This document shows, in pieces, positions 35,380 to 50,300 of a DNA stretch of 64,000 nucleotides (its first letter is position 1; every line of letters begins with the position of its first letter). The notes under the pieces were generated by a model. That model saw only the letters and a program-made list of their open reading frames with translations, was not told the origin of the DNA and ran no database searches. The translations under genes and the position numbers were made by a program. Where the stretch lies: contig KL647295.1 in NCBI GenBank assembly GCA_000727475.1, positions 1,698,843-1,762,842 on the forward strand, written 5' to 3'. This DNA comes from Sarcocystis neurona. Its lineage: Eukaryota > Apicomplexa > Conoidasida > Eucoccidiorida > Sarcocystidae.

Positions 35380-38300
35380 CTAGAGAGTGACATGTTCAAA
35401 CTGGTGTTCGTTCTTCATAGCTTCCTCTTTCATCTGCGTCGCGACAACGTGATGTTCGTCGACCATGTATTGCCTCTGCGTGGTGTCTGGAATTCCTGCA
35501 TCCGGGGTATCAAGACTTGTTAAAGTCCTTAAACCCCTGAGTTCAGCTGGCTCGATTGCCGCAAAAGTACCGTCAGGCTCTACAAAGTCGTATCGGGACA
35601 CTTGAAATTCTCCAGATACGCCATCAGTTCGAGCACTGCTCTGTAACTCCGACCCACTTCCTGATGTTGTCAGGTCCGATGCACACTTCCTTTTCCTGCG
35701 CCTGTAGTGATAATATGCGCATCCTCCCACGGCCAACAGCGCCAGCGGCAGTCCTACACCCAGCGCGAGGCCAAGATACTCTGAATTTCTTTTATTACTC
35801 GACCTCGCTCCAAATCTTACGCCGGAAGCGGCTTCTTTGACCCATTTATCTGCTGTATCACTCATTTGGGAAATACGTTTCTGCAACTGATACATCTGAT
35901 CTGTCAACTGAACAAGAATGGGCGCAGCAGCCTCTAAGGTGGCCGCGTCTGACAGACGCCTCGCTGGCAGAGACGTAGATTTCTTTGAAGTCGCACCTTT
36001 CTGCACGAGCAACAGAACTTCGCCAATCTGAGAAAGAACTGCTTCAACCTTAGACGAGAGTCCTCTAAGTGCCTTTTTGAATGCTTCATGCCTCGCGTTT
36101 GCTTCCCGCAAAAGCTGAGAAGCAGACATCCGTCCCTCGTTTGGCAAACCAACATCGCCAGGAACTCCTGCAGGAACAACGCGTATTTCAGAACCACACG
36201 CACAACAATGCACGGGCGGTGCAACCATCCTGAGGGAAACAAATTTAAACGTACAAGACTACAGATAACTCGTCCGCGCACTACGTCTACATAACTGGTA
36301 CCGGCGAACAAAACTAGAAGACGGGTGCTTCTTACAGATGCGCAAAAGTCTATATGGCTCCATAATATACTGTCGTCCAGGTCCTGCACCGGTCAATGTT
36401 ACTCTAGAAAACGAGAACATGAAGTTTCATGTATCTGGGTGGGCACACATTTAAGTGACGACTAGCTAGAAGGGAACGAACGCATGGTGGCGGGCTGGAC
36501 ATTACACTACAGGACAACACTCTGGCGTGAAAACTGAAAGTCATGCGGCACAAGGTATCTGGTAGTTTTCACCTGCAGGCCCTTCAGGGTTACACGGATA
36601 AAGATGTCGCAGCTAGTGCATAAGGTGAAACATCACCGACCTCTTACACCCCCCTGTCAAACGCCGATGGGCAGATATATATCGCGAAGACCTACTCAGC
36701 TCAGGTGCACACGGGCACACGCATTAGAGTGCAAGTAGACGCAGAAAAGACTGTTCATGTAGAAGCACGGGGGATTTAGACTCGAACACCCTAAACAGTG
36801 CACGGAGCCCTCCAATGGCTAGACGTACCTGAAGGCGCTAACAGTTTCCTCCCATGCAGTTTGTTCAAGACGTTGGCCGCGATCCGTACAAGTGCATTCA
36901 GCTGGTCTCTGAGAAGTTGTTCTTCTGCGACCAAATTGTCAGTCGTCTGCTTTAAGTGTTCAAGATACAGAGGAACCACCTGCGCTACAGCCTGTTGCAG
37001 TTTGCCTTGCTCGCGAGCGACCAGACCCTCCACATCTCTTAGAGTATTTAAAAGTTGATCTGCTTTTCCTTGTATGTCCAGTAACTGCCCGGGTGTGCCG
37101 TTGTGCACTACCTCAAGGAGCTCTTCGGTTGAAGGGAACTGTTCATCTTTTTCAGCGGTGCCATCTAAAATAGCACCGACTCCTTTGATCGCGAGATACT
37201 CTTCGGCCACACGGTGATGAACCCGAGTGTAGTCGCATTGCAGTGCCATGTGCTGTTGTATCTTTTCCATGGTTTGTCCAGCATCGAGAAAGTTCGCAAG
37301 CGCAACAGTTTTCGTTTGTTCCGCTGTCTTCATAAACATAGAAAAAGATTCCATGTCTGCGGCTTCGGCACCTCGCCTACACTTGTCAACCAGCTCGTCT
37401 GCCCGAGTTCTTACTTCGTTAACTGATTCCAGGAGGTGTTTTAGTAATTCCTCCATTCGGTCCGCCAACTTGTCTGCTTCTGTTCGGTGTCTATTATCTG
37501 CCAGACTCTCTAGTACGTCTAGGACGGCTGCTTTGACTTCGTGTGCCACGGCAGGTTCTAGCACCTCCCCCGTACCATCCTGGGCCTTCTCTTGTAAATT
37601 CCGCAGCCTTGCCACCAGTGCTGCTCGCTTCTGATTCATCGTTGATTCTAATGCTTGAAAACACGGATCCTCTAAGTGTCTGATGCTTTCCTCTAAAACA
37701 GGTATCATTGCTTCTGCCACTTCCATAGCACTAGCAACGACAGGACCAACTCGTGCGTGCATTTTCTCGGTAAACCCATGCAGGTCTTTGAGTCGCTGAA
37801 GCAGTCGGTCACCATGTTCCTGCGCAACTACCTGCTCTGTAGCGTCCCCTTCAGCGGCTACCTCAACCGGTGTTTCTGTGGTAACTTGCCGCAACCACGG
37901 GTGAGCTACGCATGTGTAAAAAGCTTTCAACGCAGCATCAGCGAGTCCTGCACGAGCGCTGACGTCTCTCATTGTGGCTAGCACTCTCTCTTGTAGAGAG
38001 CCACCCTCCCCGGTGTGGGATTCCAGAGCTTTGAGCAGTTCTGTGGCCTTCGCACTGCTCGCTTCAGCATCACCAATATTGGCAGCTGCAGTGTCTAGCA
38101 CCAACAAGAGCGACCTCACTGCTTCGGGTCGAAGCTCCTCAAGAGAATCGGGAAGCTTCCAGTTGTCCCGCATTTCTTGCAGACGGTCCATGGCCTCTGT
38201 TAAACGCGAAACAAGTTGGGTTTTTGCCTTTTTAACACCTTTCGGAACCTGTTGCTGTGAAACGTGCTTGATAGCCGTATACAGTGCCTTGGACAGCAGC

Positions 38301-41300
38301 TTCATCACGTCCTGGCATTCCAATTGAGAGTCCTCTTCGCGCCGCAGCGCCTCGTGCCGGGAGGCCCGACCGAGGGCGTACAGTTGTTCTGCTTTGACAC
38401 GCAGCGCATCTGCTTCATTCTCAAAACTGTGGGCCGCACCGTCGGACTTGAAACCAGGGACGAACAAGCCTTCCATTTGCACGGCCTGTGCATCTTCACT
38501 GAAGCACTTCTCTCTTTTAGGTAGACTCGCCAGACGCAGCGCTATCTTCGCCATGTCCGCCAGATCAGCTATCGCTCGCGCCTCTTTCTTGATCCCTGCC
38601 GCCTCACCCGCTCGATCTCCTGTCCAGACGCAATCGGCCTTTTCACTAAAGCAACTACTGATAGCAGCTTCACGCTCCTGTGCTTCTTCTGTCAAGTCGG
38701 AGGCTAATTTCAGCGCGAGATTAAACGCTTTTGCGGCGGCAGCGTGGACACGCTCTTCTCGCGGTTCTTCACCCATGCTCTGCAACTCGGCGACAACGTT
38801 GAGTAACCGCTTTTGGGTGCTATTAACTCCAGAGTGCGGGGTCTCCGCGAGCCACTGCATCTGTTCCAGGCTCCTTACGGCGTCAGTGATGGTGTGGGAC
38901 AGCAACTTTTTCTGAATTGCGGGGTCACGGTTTGTACCGTGTATGTTGTCAAACACAAAGCTACGGAGCTTCGCAAGGTTATGCGCCAGTGCTTCAGCTC
39001 TCCCTTTCACTCCTATTCCCTTTTCAATGATAGACGTCTTCTCATCAACTTTGGACTCGTTCAAAATGTTCTTCAGCGCGCCCGTGTCTTCACATGCTTC
39101 TATACCACGGAGCGCGATGGTGGCTACTGCGAGTTGTTCTGACAATCGGTCACATGCCTCCCCCAGACGTGCACCACAGCCTGTTTCCTCGCAGGCAATA
39201 ATTCTGGCGTGGATCCTTTCGGCGTTCTCCACTGTTACCTCTGCAGAATCAAGCAGCGTCCGACCGACGGCAGCCACTGTACCCGCGAAACGGTTGTGTG
39301 CACCGGCGGAAGCCGTCTCGTCGAGATAAGCCGGAAGTGTACGAGCGAGTGCTCGTAAAGTTGTCTTCGTAGATTGAGCGGCGACTTTTGCCTCAATGCC
39401 CTGCAGGTATTGAGAGCTGTTAAGAAGCTGTCGATCCATTGTTTGCAATATCCTGATCAAAGCTTTGATGCTAGCCTTAAGTTTTCTCGATGCATACGAG
39501 GATCGCTCTTGCAACTTCTTCATAATTTCTGCCAACGTAAACTCAACACGGCGCGCCAGATTTGAGACTACCTCTGTCCCTGCAATAACAGGGCTGAGAT
39601 CATCAAAGAGCGTCCCAGCATCGGGAAGCTGCAGCAGTACGGCAACTTTGAGAATCTCGTTCATACATTTCACCAAATGCTTAGTCAATGAAACTTGGTG
39701 GGATGCTACTTCTGCATTCTTTTCTACTCTCGAAATTCTCTCAGCAACAGCACTTATCTCAGCCTGCGTGGCCTCATCGAGAATCTCCCCTGCCATATCC
39801 GCCGCCTGCTTTGCTACTTCAACTAACAACTTTCCGTTGTCCAGAAGCCTATGCATCGACTGATCTACTACAAGCGCATATTCTTGCATGTCTGACGATG
39901 AAGCAAACGTGCTGTGGAGCTCCGTTAAATTAGCAAACATCATTCGGCACTCCTGTTTAAGGAAAAAAACGTGGTCTGCCTCTCCGCATTTACACGCTGC
40001 ATGCTCCTGATCCACCCGTTGTACGAACTCATCTAGAACACGCAAAATCCGTCTCAAAACCAGCACTGCAGTGAATGCCATGCTCGTTTGCACAGCGACC
40101 TCTTCTGCCTTCTTCGTGGCCCTCACCAGCTCCTCTGCTTGATGTATCATTTCGGAGCTGGGATCTAACAACTCCAGCCACGCGCGGACAGATGGAGACA
40201 GACAACTTCGTACGACAGACTGCTCGTCCACCACTTGTTCTACAATGCCTTCAATCGGAGTTCCTGCGCTAGTCTCCTCTGGTGATGTTTCTGCTGTCGA
40301 GACGCTAGTCAGGAAAATTTTCATATCCTCTTTCGCCAGGGAAACGGGACCCATCAAACTGACGCGAACAGAGTGGCTGACTGCCGGAATGTCTTTGTCG
40401 AACAAGAGCATCTTATGACAGTCATCCGCGTTAGCAATGCATTTCTTGACTTCTTCTCTCCTCTCGTCTGCACTTCGCAGGTGTTGTGCAGCTGATGAAA
40501 GCAGACGTCTCACATCCTCTGCGGTTGTTGCTTCAGTGTCCTGCAGGTCGGTACAAGCCGTTGACCCTGCCATTCCAACTGACACGTCCATCTTCGTCGT
40601 CAGGCGAGAGTCAGACGCTTTTAGCGCAAGCTCGTGGCCAGCTTCTTCTCCGCTTGTTTCTTCTCTTTCTGTGTTGGCAAGCAACCGTTTCACAATCCTA
40701 ATATCTGAGTCGAGCTGGCGGGCCTCTTCAAGTAGTGCGTTTGCTTTCTCTTGTAAAAATGGACCATCAGGCGTATCTGACATTGTGTCAGCAAGCTTTG
40801 CGACCAACATCGCATGAGTACAGTTGGTGAATGTGTCCAGAGCCATGGCGGCCAAACTTAGACATTCCGATGCGTGTTTTATGGTTGTTTTCGCCTGTGG
40901 AATCGCATGCTCCTTCGCACCCGATACGGGAGGTAGATCTGTCGTCGAGAGGGACACGGTCGCTTGCATCATCGCTGCTTTGCCTTCGTCCAAATTCCGC
41001 TGAGCGTTCGTGATACAAGTGGACAAGGCCTCTATAATCTGCTTGTAGAGTTCCTCCGTAGAAGCGGGGAAGCCAGGGCCATCTCGGTACAGAACAAGGG
41101 TATCCATCCTGTCCTTGTATATCTGCTGTTCTTCGGTCACTTGCTGTCTGCGACCTTGATCCTCAAAAGGAACTCTCTCGAGGCGATCAGCAAGACGGTG
41201 GACACTTGCTTGAAAGGAGAAAATTATGTGGTTGATCCTATCAGTGGCAAGTTCTACTACAAGCTCCCGCTGAGATTGTATAATTGCCCGCAACTCGTTA

Positions 41301-44300
41301 AGATTCAGCTGCTCTTTCAACTGTGTCATCTTCGCTGCTGCACTGATCGCCGCGTCGGAGAACTTCTTTTTCACGGCGTTGTCGAGCGCGACAGTAACAG
41401 TTTTCCCATCTTCAGGGCGTTGGACTTCCCCAGCCGTTAGCACAGACCATACTCCATCTAAGGACATTGATGCAATCTGCACAAGGTTTTTACCCTGCTC
41501 AAAAAGTGCCTTTATTGTTTCCCGGACAGTGCTCCGCCCAGTGCTAACGGGCGGACGCAACAGTAGCACATATTCCTTTGCGGAGTCGTTTACACTCTTT
41601 GCTGTCGCAATGCACGTGGAAGCGCTGTCGAGAAATTCGCTTGCACATGCCTCCAGTAAATATTCGTATTCCTTCAACGAATCTGGGAAGTCCCATCTCC
41701 GACGCAGGATTTCCATTAAGCCAAGTAAAGAGTCGAGACGGACTGTAAATGGTTCAACAAGTTCCCTAATATCCCGCGTGACAGCTTCGTCTTCAAGACT
41801 ACGGATGATATCTTTGATGGCCCCCGTGAGACCATCCATGCTAGCAGCTGCTATGTTGCCTGCACTAGCTTCGCGAGCTATGACTTTTTCGCGTAAGCGG
41901 TGCGCGTCTGCTTTGCACCGTTCCGCCTCCTCGAAAAGCTGCTCTGCTGCACTCAGATCTTTTGCGTCTGCTATCCTTTCCAGCGTGCGGTGCATTTTGC
42001 CACTCACATGTACCCCTCGGTCCATCACTGCCAACAGCAGCCTAGCCGCTGTTGCCCGCATATGACCTTCATCAATAGCCTTCTCAGCGGATAATTTCAT
42101 AGTGGCCAGAGAATGCGCCGTGATGACATCCATCGCATCTTCTTCGACGACGGCTTCCGCGGCCTGGTAGTTTTCCTTAGCCAATGCAACCTGCCTTTTT
42201 GCTTCCGCCAGGGCCATTTTGAACACCTCCCCCATACTAGATTCTACCCGGTGAGGAACCGCAGCACCGTGCAGGCCATCAAGGACCTCTAACAAGTGCG
42301 CAAATCTTTTTCTCCACTCCTCCAATGTGCGTTGATCTTTAGGGTCTACTTCATTGAGGCTTTCGAAACCACTGGAGACAAGCGAAACTATCTGCATCAA
42401 ACGGCCTTGGTAAGTGCCTTGTCCCCTCTGATTCCTGATTTCAATGGCAAATACGGGAATTCGACTCTCAAGGCGATCAATCTCTTCCCACAGATAATTC
42501 GCTCGCTGGAGCAGTGACGGGCTGGACGGATCAGACGGCACGCAACGCGTGCGCTGGGAAAGCTCTGCTGTAAAGCGTGACCCAATGCATTTCGCAAAGA
42601 CGTCCATCGTTAATGATGACACTTTTATGCATGCTGCGAGAGTATCGAGGACAAGTGCCATCGCAGTCCCCATGTCCTTGTTCGGTATAAAACCGGGACA
42701 CTCAAGGGGATTCTTTAAACAAGTCGAGATAATTTGTTCGTGCTTGATGCCCTCTTCCACAAGATGAGAGGCATGCGTCACCAGCATGCTTAGCACACCT
42801 GCCACGCGCTCTTGATTTTCGGTCGGAGAGGCGACGCGCGCAGATCCCTTTTCCAGTTCTTGCAGTTCCGTAAGAGCGTGTTCAAGCTTTTCTTTCAACT
42901 TGATACCCTGTGCAACTACGTCTTCATCCCCTGCATTTTCCAACAGTTCTTCTGTCACCTCAATACCCTTTTGTACGGCGCTCATCAAGGGTTGCAGACG
43001 AGTTTCGATCAGATGTGTGAAAGTGGTGTCTCTCAGACTAATTTGGTCGGCAAGTTGCTGCGCCATCTCTTTCAAACCACGGATCTCCGCTGAAAGCCTC
43101 ATTTCCCACTCGGGGAGCGTTACAGAACTCGGTCCACCGATACTCTGGCTGACAATGTCACTCGTGTCTCCCTCATTGACGCACGCTTTATACAAGCTGA
43201 TCCATTGACCGGCAGCCTCTGCATGCCGCTGTATCACATTTTTCAGCTGTGTTTCCTGGATCAGGTGTTCAGCCCCAGCATCGTGTCCCATGCCTCCACA
43301 CCCAGTGCCATCTGTCACGCAATGCTGAATGGCAGGTACATTTTTTCGCGCCGCTTCCACATGCATTTCCGCTCTCTGGAGTACACCGGTTAACAGGCTG
43401 CCGATTGCAGGCCGCACGGCCGTTGCGTACTGCTCAGTACCCCAAGAAAAAGCAGGGGTTTTCAACTCGTGGATACTCTTCTCGAGAAGTGCTTTGATCT
43501 GCGTCTTGCGAGCTTCTCCGTCTATGCAGGTGGAATCTGGATTCATGTCTGCTGCGTCTTCGGCCTCAACCTTCGCTATGGCCTCTTCACCAATGTGCAC
43601 GACTTCGTCAACCACGTGCGAGGCGGCCTCTTTCAAAGCCTTGACCTTCTCAGAAAGTCGTTTTGGCACTGTCACTAGTGCAGCATCTATCTGTCCTGCT
43701 TGAGCTGCGCACTCGAAGTACTTCGCTTTCTCTGGCAAAGTGGGAAAATTTTTATCCGTATCCGATGGCTGCTCCTGCCCTGTGCCAGGAAGTTCCCCCA
43801 CAATAACTGTATACGCTTTCAGCAAAGATTTTGAGACGTCTGCAAGCTCTTGGCTCCGGAAGAGACTGCCGAGCACAGCTCCCTCGAGAGTCTGACTGAT
43901 TACACTGAGAAGTAAGGAAGGATTCGGTGTCTCTAAAAGGGTTGTTGCCTTTGAAATATGTCCGTTACACTGTTTCTGCAACTCTGAGACCATTTCCAAC
44001 AGAAGTCGTAAAGTTTTCGTCTGTTGTTGCTGCACTTCCACAGGAAACAAGGGCGAGGAAGCCGTGGCCTGCAAAATACCAAAAGAGGCAACGTGCTGTC
44101 TAAGACGAGTTGCCGTCTGCACCGGATCGCCTGCTTGCGATAGTGTGTTAATGGCAGGTACGAGAATTTCCTCAACAACCCTCGTCAGCATTTTCAACTT
44201 CTGTTCCGCTTCTTGACTCTTGAGATCCCATCGCCTAGTTGCCTCCTCGCACAGTGAGCGGAGCTGCCCCTCTAGAGTCACAGCTTCAGTGACCAACTGT

Positions 44301-47300
44301 TGGGCGCGTTCCTTGCCTGAAGACGCTGCAGCACCCTCGATTTCCGCTATATCCATGTAAACACTCAGTGCCGCTTTGACAAGCTTAAGTACCTGAGGTA
44401 ATTCGTGACAGGTGACTTTGAGCGTTTCTTCCTCTTCGGAAAGAGAGGGCGCTGCACAAGTTTCCCTGCCGAAGACGCAAGCTTCTGCCTGTGTTTTTTC
44501 ACGTTCTACTACTTTCGAGCGTGCTTCTGCCAGAGCAAGCAGTCCGGCCATCATTTTGTGAATTGCGTCTTGGCAGTGACTCTTCTTTGGTACCTCCTCG
44601 CTGGACGCCACCGAAGCAAGCATACCCTCGAGATCCACGACCATGTCAACAAAGAACTTCTGGTCTCCAGGATTCACATCTGCTAAAATGCGGACTTCTT
44701 CCATGCCGCGCCGGACTGCTCCCAAAACTTGCAAAATTGTCATCTGCATCATCCCGGCTGATGCAGTAGACCGTGTCTGTAACTGCTCTCTTAATTCACG
44801 TACACGCTCCACAACACGTGAAATTTCAGCCTCAAGACTCTCCGCCGTCTCCTTGAGAGACGTCTGTGTCCCTCCTGCACTTGGAGAGTTAGGCACTGCC
44901 GCTGCTTCTACGAAAGTCGATACGGTGCTGTCAAAGTACAAATGAAGTGCTTCGCGGGAAAGTTCTACTTCTTCCATTGCCTCATTGCAAGCGTTGTTGA
45001 TTTCCTCCATACTTTCGACGTCACTCTGTGGACTCCCATAGAGCTCATCCGCGTGGTTCTGCAGCTCCTTCGCACGCTCCGCTGCATACGCGGCGGTAGA
45101 AACAATCACCTTCAAGAAGGAGGTGAAACACGATTTGCCGTCCTTTAATCGCAGTGTGGAAACTGACATGCAAGCAGACAGTGTGTTGCGCGCTTCCACG
45201 TAGAGTTGTTCTTGTGCCTGAATGCGTGTTTTCTGGTGCTCGCTGGTAGCGAGCTCTTCCTTTGATCTCAGCTGTTGCACGGCTGCATCCAGAGACAGCA
45301 GCACCTCTTTCAAACGAGATTGTAGATAGCTCTTCATCCACGCCTGGTGTGCCTTAATGGCCTTGTGTATCTCGCCTTCGCGACCTTTTAACGTGCGTGC
45401 TTTGGACGCAAGGACTTGCGCTGCGACAGGAAAAGACTCCTCAGTAATCCCGCCCCCCGAAAAAGGCAGCTTTTCGATGGAGGAAGAAGCGCTCGGGACT
45501 TCTTGTACCCGGCGGTAGACTGCCAGAGCATCATCCGCGAGAGAGAGATGCTCCTGCATAACCCGCGTGGCAGCGAGCGCCTCTAAAGGCAGGTCTTCTA
45601 GTTCGTGAGAAGCACCTTCCGCTCGCTCATCCTCCACTTTCCGTGAGAGTATCTGGGCGGCTGTGTGCTCGGCAGTCGTGGCGCTTTGCAAATGCCCTGC
45701 AGCGCTGATCAATGCAGCTTTCAAAGCGCTCATTAGAGACCCTTGAACACGGGACTCAAAGTCAGACGTATTCGCAGACTGGAGCAATTCTTTGAGAGCC
45801 TCCACGCTCTCTGCGACTTCATTCCGAGCGCTTGATTCTTCTGCGGCTCCATCCTCTCCAGCAGGTCCTAGCTTCAGTTTCTCCACATGAGGCAGCAAAG
45901 CCTTGATGAGCTCGCCAATTTCCGTCTTCAGGGCTTGCTTTCCACTTTCAACTGCAGCAGTAAACCGAGCTAAGGCAACCTCGGCGCGTTTTGTTCTCTT
46001 GAGCAGCTCAGACCAACGCATGCCAAGTTTGTCATCCAGAAGCTCCCCGCCACCGGAAGGCACTTTCCCCAGCGTGCCACGGGATCCTGCGATCTCATGA
46101 CAGTTTTGAAATATTGCGGAAGCTTCCGCCACCTGCTTGACTTGTTCCGAAAGTTCGTGGCGTGCTTCCACAAGACGACTCATCGTGGCAGGATCCTTCA
46201 AAGGCAACTCAAGCAGTTGCTGGATACGGGCCTGCGTCGATTCTCCTTCCGATAGACGTTTATCAGCTATATCAAGAGGCACCATCAAGGCCCGTTCCAC
46301 CGCTGCTTCGAACCTCTCTCTGAGTACTGTCGAGTCCGCTAAGTTTCTGCGCCCCTCAAACCGTGTAATCCGATCTGATACAAGTGCCTCTGCAGCCTCG
46401 AGTTTTCCCTTTTCTTCTTCGCTGGTAACGAAGGCTGTTAGGCGACGCACCTCGCTACTCAAATCTCGAGCTGTTTCCAGCTGCTTGTCCGAAGCCTCCT
46501 GAGCCGCTTCAGCTGCTTTGACGTAAGCTTTCATGTGTCTCTGGGCCTCCTGCAACTTGCTTTCAAGAGCGGATAAGTTATTTTGGTTCACGGCGTCCAT
46601 TAAACTCTGCAGTGCGCCGCTCACCTCCTGTTCTGCGCCTTTAAGTTCTGTATCACTAGTGATTGAAAAAGCTGCGTCAGCCGCTTGTATTGTGTCTCTC
46701 ACGTGTTGCAGACCTCTGTGCAACAAGTCAGAGTCCATCACCTCATAGCTCTCAGCGTATTCTTTCAATGCGGCCAAGGCGCCTGCCGCTCTCTGCGAAA
46801 GATGTTCCAGATTTCTCGCCGTCATCTCCACGTCACCTGCCATCATCCGGAATCTCTGTATTTCTTCGTTGAGCATCAAGATGTCCTCGTGATCAAAGTT
46901 GTCGCACAATTTTTTTAGAGGTTGCAAAGACTGAAATTGCTGAATAAAAACTCCGGCATCACTAGTAAGCTTGTCCACCTGCTCCTGAAAAGTCAAAAAA
47001 GCGGAATTCAGCGTCCGGGCCTGCATCCGTCGTTCGTGTACTTCTTCTGGAGAAGTAGCCTTACTTGTTAATTCTTCGATCTCCCCCACAACCGACTTCA
47101 ACCCTTGTTCGTTGGACTCTCTCCCGTCCCGGAACGCACGGAAACGTCCTTGCACTTCCCGCAGGTCGGATGCTAACTTCATAGCACGACGAAGGGTTTC
47201 GAGTTTTGCCTGTGCGGTCTTACGCGCCTCCTCATAATCGTACTGCTCCACCAAGACGGTATTCACTTCGTCGTGGAGACTCGCACACAAGGCCCGAACT

Positions 47301-50300
47301 TTATTGACTAGGTCGAGACGATTAGTCAAGTCCTCCGCCCGTCGTTGCACATCTTCGCAGAGATTTAATCCCCCACGGAGGAGAGTTTCGATCGCAGCGT
47401 TGTAACGTGCGATAGCGTCCACCTCCTACGAGACCATATTGCAAACCAATACATCACACCGCGAAATCAGTCACCACTGACGCGCCGGCCACATCCCATC
47501 TATTGAAAATGATTGACCAACCCGCGTACGATCTCGAGCAGCTCTTGTAAAATGCCCATCAGCAACACACATGGGTGTGTAGCTATATTTCTGCGTCGCA
47601 GAACGCCGCTGCACATAACAAAGAAATTTTATTACAACACGTGTACACCAACAACAGTGGCGAGACTTGTGAGCCTCCGGCAGAGCCGAGAAGCCCGCGC
47701 TTGCAACTGGACAACAAGCCCCCAGGTGAATAGCGCTGAGCAAATCTGTTCCTGGCCTTGCAAGCAAACAGAGATTCACGGAGGCACGAACTGTAAACAC
47801 ACATACGTGTGCTCGTGGTGCTACCACGCGTCGTCACTCTCATTTGTAACTGCGCACACTGTTTGGCAACTTCCAACGTGGGCCAACCTCTCCCGTCGCG
47901 ACGTCCTCATACACATTTTATGGACAAATATGCAACAAGACGATTACAAGTAAAAACTTCCACGGCTGTTGCCACGTCAAAAGTCCTTCGACCACCACCT
48001 TAAACGAGCCTGTCGTCAAGACGCGTCGCCAGCTTACTTGTTGGATCAGGGAGAAATGATGCTCCATTGCGTCAAGCGCGCCCCGCACAGTATCCTCCGA
48101 GGCTTCACTGTGTACGGACGCAGCTGTTGTCTGAAAGTTGCGCACATTACTCTCAAGTTGGGATACCCGTGATGTCGACTGAATGAACAGTTCATACGCC
48201 TTCCCTTGCACTTTCGGTATTAGTCCCATGTCCTCCTCAACCTGCGCCACTGGATCTGAGAAGAAAGACAGCCGCTCAGAGAATCTCAGACGTGCGGCGG
48301 TGTACAAATGTATGCATACAGCCAATTGAGATTTCCCAGCTGCAGACTCACGATCCTGTATACAGCATACGGAACCGGAGCAGATAGTTTATAGCAATGA
48401 CCGTGGCCATGACGTCAAGGTTGGCCTTTAAACAAGCGTCGGCGAACAGGTGCGGACCTTCAGGAAACTGATATTGGCGGGAACACGGATTGAAAACGGC
48501 GACGTTATGCTGGAAGCAGAGGCCGCAAACGACTAACGAACAACACGTGTAGCATTGTTTCACGAAATAGGCGGCAAAACAAGAAACGGGCAGACAGCTT
48601 CAAGCCTTTCAGGACGCTTATCGGTGATCTTAGTCTCCGAGGTGGTGGAAACGCCCCCCCAAAACCGGTCCGTACCTCGTGAGTTAAGCTGAGAATTCAA
48701 GGCTGTATCAAAAACAGGTTTTAGAATAATTCACTGCTTGCGCACAGAATCTCGTCAACGGCATAAGCTGCACCCTCCAGCAGATGCCTCCCTGTGACTT
48801 TTTTGAGGTGTAACCCTCCCGCGCAGAGGTCCAGACATAGGTGCGTGCTCACGCAATAAACCATAGACATTTGAGCCACATCCTTCATTCTTGGCTACGT
48901 GTACAGACATAGCCGTGCATTTTGCTGAAGCGGTATGCAGGATCGCAGACAAATCAGTTTGTGCTTATCACAGACTGTTAAAACACGTACATTCACGAGT
49001 TTGTCAACAAAACATGGAGAAATCACACCGTTATGGGTAGAACGGCCTTCCCGTGGACGTAGCGAGCAAATTCTCCCCCCGATTCAGAAATGTAAATGCG
49101 GTGATCAGTTTGTCGAACCTGCAGTGGATCGCCTATACAAATTGATCACCTCAACTCAGTCTCCCGCCCACACACCGGTGGGGTAAGCCCATACGCACCG
49201 CAGCAAAAGCTACTTCTTACATGCGTTGGTCGACACCAGCACGAAAGATACTTCTAGTTTGTTCCGGTATTTGACACGTACACGTCCAGCGTACCTTCAG
49301 TCACTTCAAATTGTGCGACGGAAATAAACGATGACCTCTCGGTACCGTCGGCACGATCAAAAACGTAGTGGTCTCCACTCCGTTCGACAAATTTGTACAA
49401 CGTGCCTCCCAGTGCGTACGTGGCATCCTTGTTGAGACGGTCGGCTGCCGAAAACGACGACGAAAGACAGCGCATACCGCGGTACAGAATGAGCATAAAC
49501 AGCGCAGGACTTCCCCAGTCAACGCTTTCTCTCATGGCCACGGCACATGATCACCACCACGGTTCATTCCTCCACAAGCCACAAACTCAGGTTACGTAAC
49601 AGTGCTCACACGGTATGAGTGACACAGAGGTTATGTAACACTGCTCATACCGTACGAATGACACAGATGGTGCCATCGTAGACAGCATCACGCGCACATC
49701 TCCCAGCGCCAAACGTGGGTGCAAGCAGCAATAAGCATCCTTCGACTGACGTATTTCGTAATATAAGGATACGGGTTCTGCACGTAGCGGCAATGTGCCG
49801 ACTTCACCTGAGTGAATGTCCACGCATATTGACATACTTCACGACTGTACAGCACACCGTCGGCAGCGGATGAGTTGCGAGGCACTTGCGGAGTTGCAGT
49901 TGCGTATATGTAGACAGAGAGAGACTGGCGGGGACACACTAGCGCGTAAGTCTGTTACATTTAACAAACGAAATCTATGACTGTCCTTAAACGTTGATAT
50001 GAAGCGTGCTCTCCACAGCGCAGGCAAAGAACAACTTACGCACCTGCCGCACGAACCCCATTTCCCGCACCTGTTTGCACGTGTTTAGCTGGAACCGGCC
50101 TCTATGCCGTCATAAATCTGTGTAAACTCAAGCAAGTGCGTGTAGGTAACGAAGCAGTCTGTCAAAAATAGAGTCTGCAAAGGTAAATACAGGAAATGAA
50201 ACGTGCTTCCCTACATGTACCAATTGAGGTGTCAAAACCTACATCTGTACATGCATGTATATATATACGTACGTTATCATCTACACCTCCAAAACACGCG

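Noticed and set aside
35380..36228. Separate gene starting at the ATG at 36228
   Set aside because: The ATG has no signal peptide behind it, while the acceptor CCTGCAG at 36168 restores phase with the giant exon. An independent gene is not excluded.
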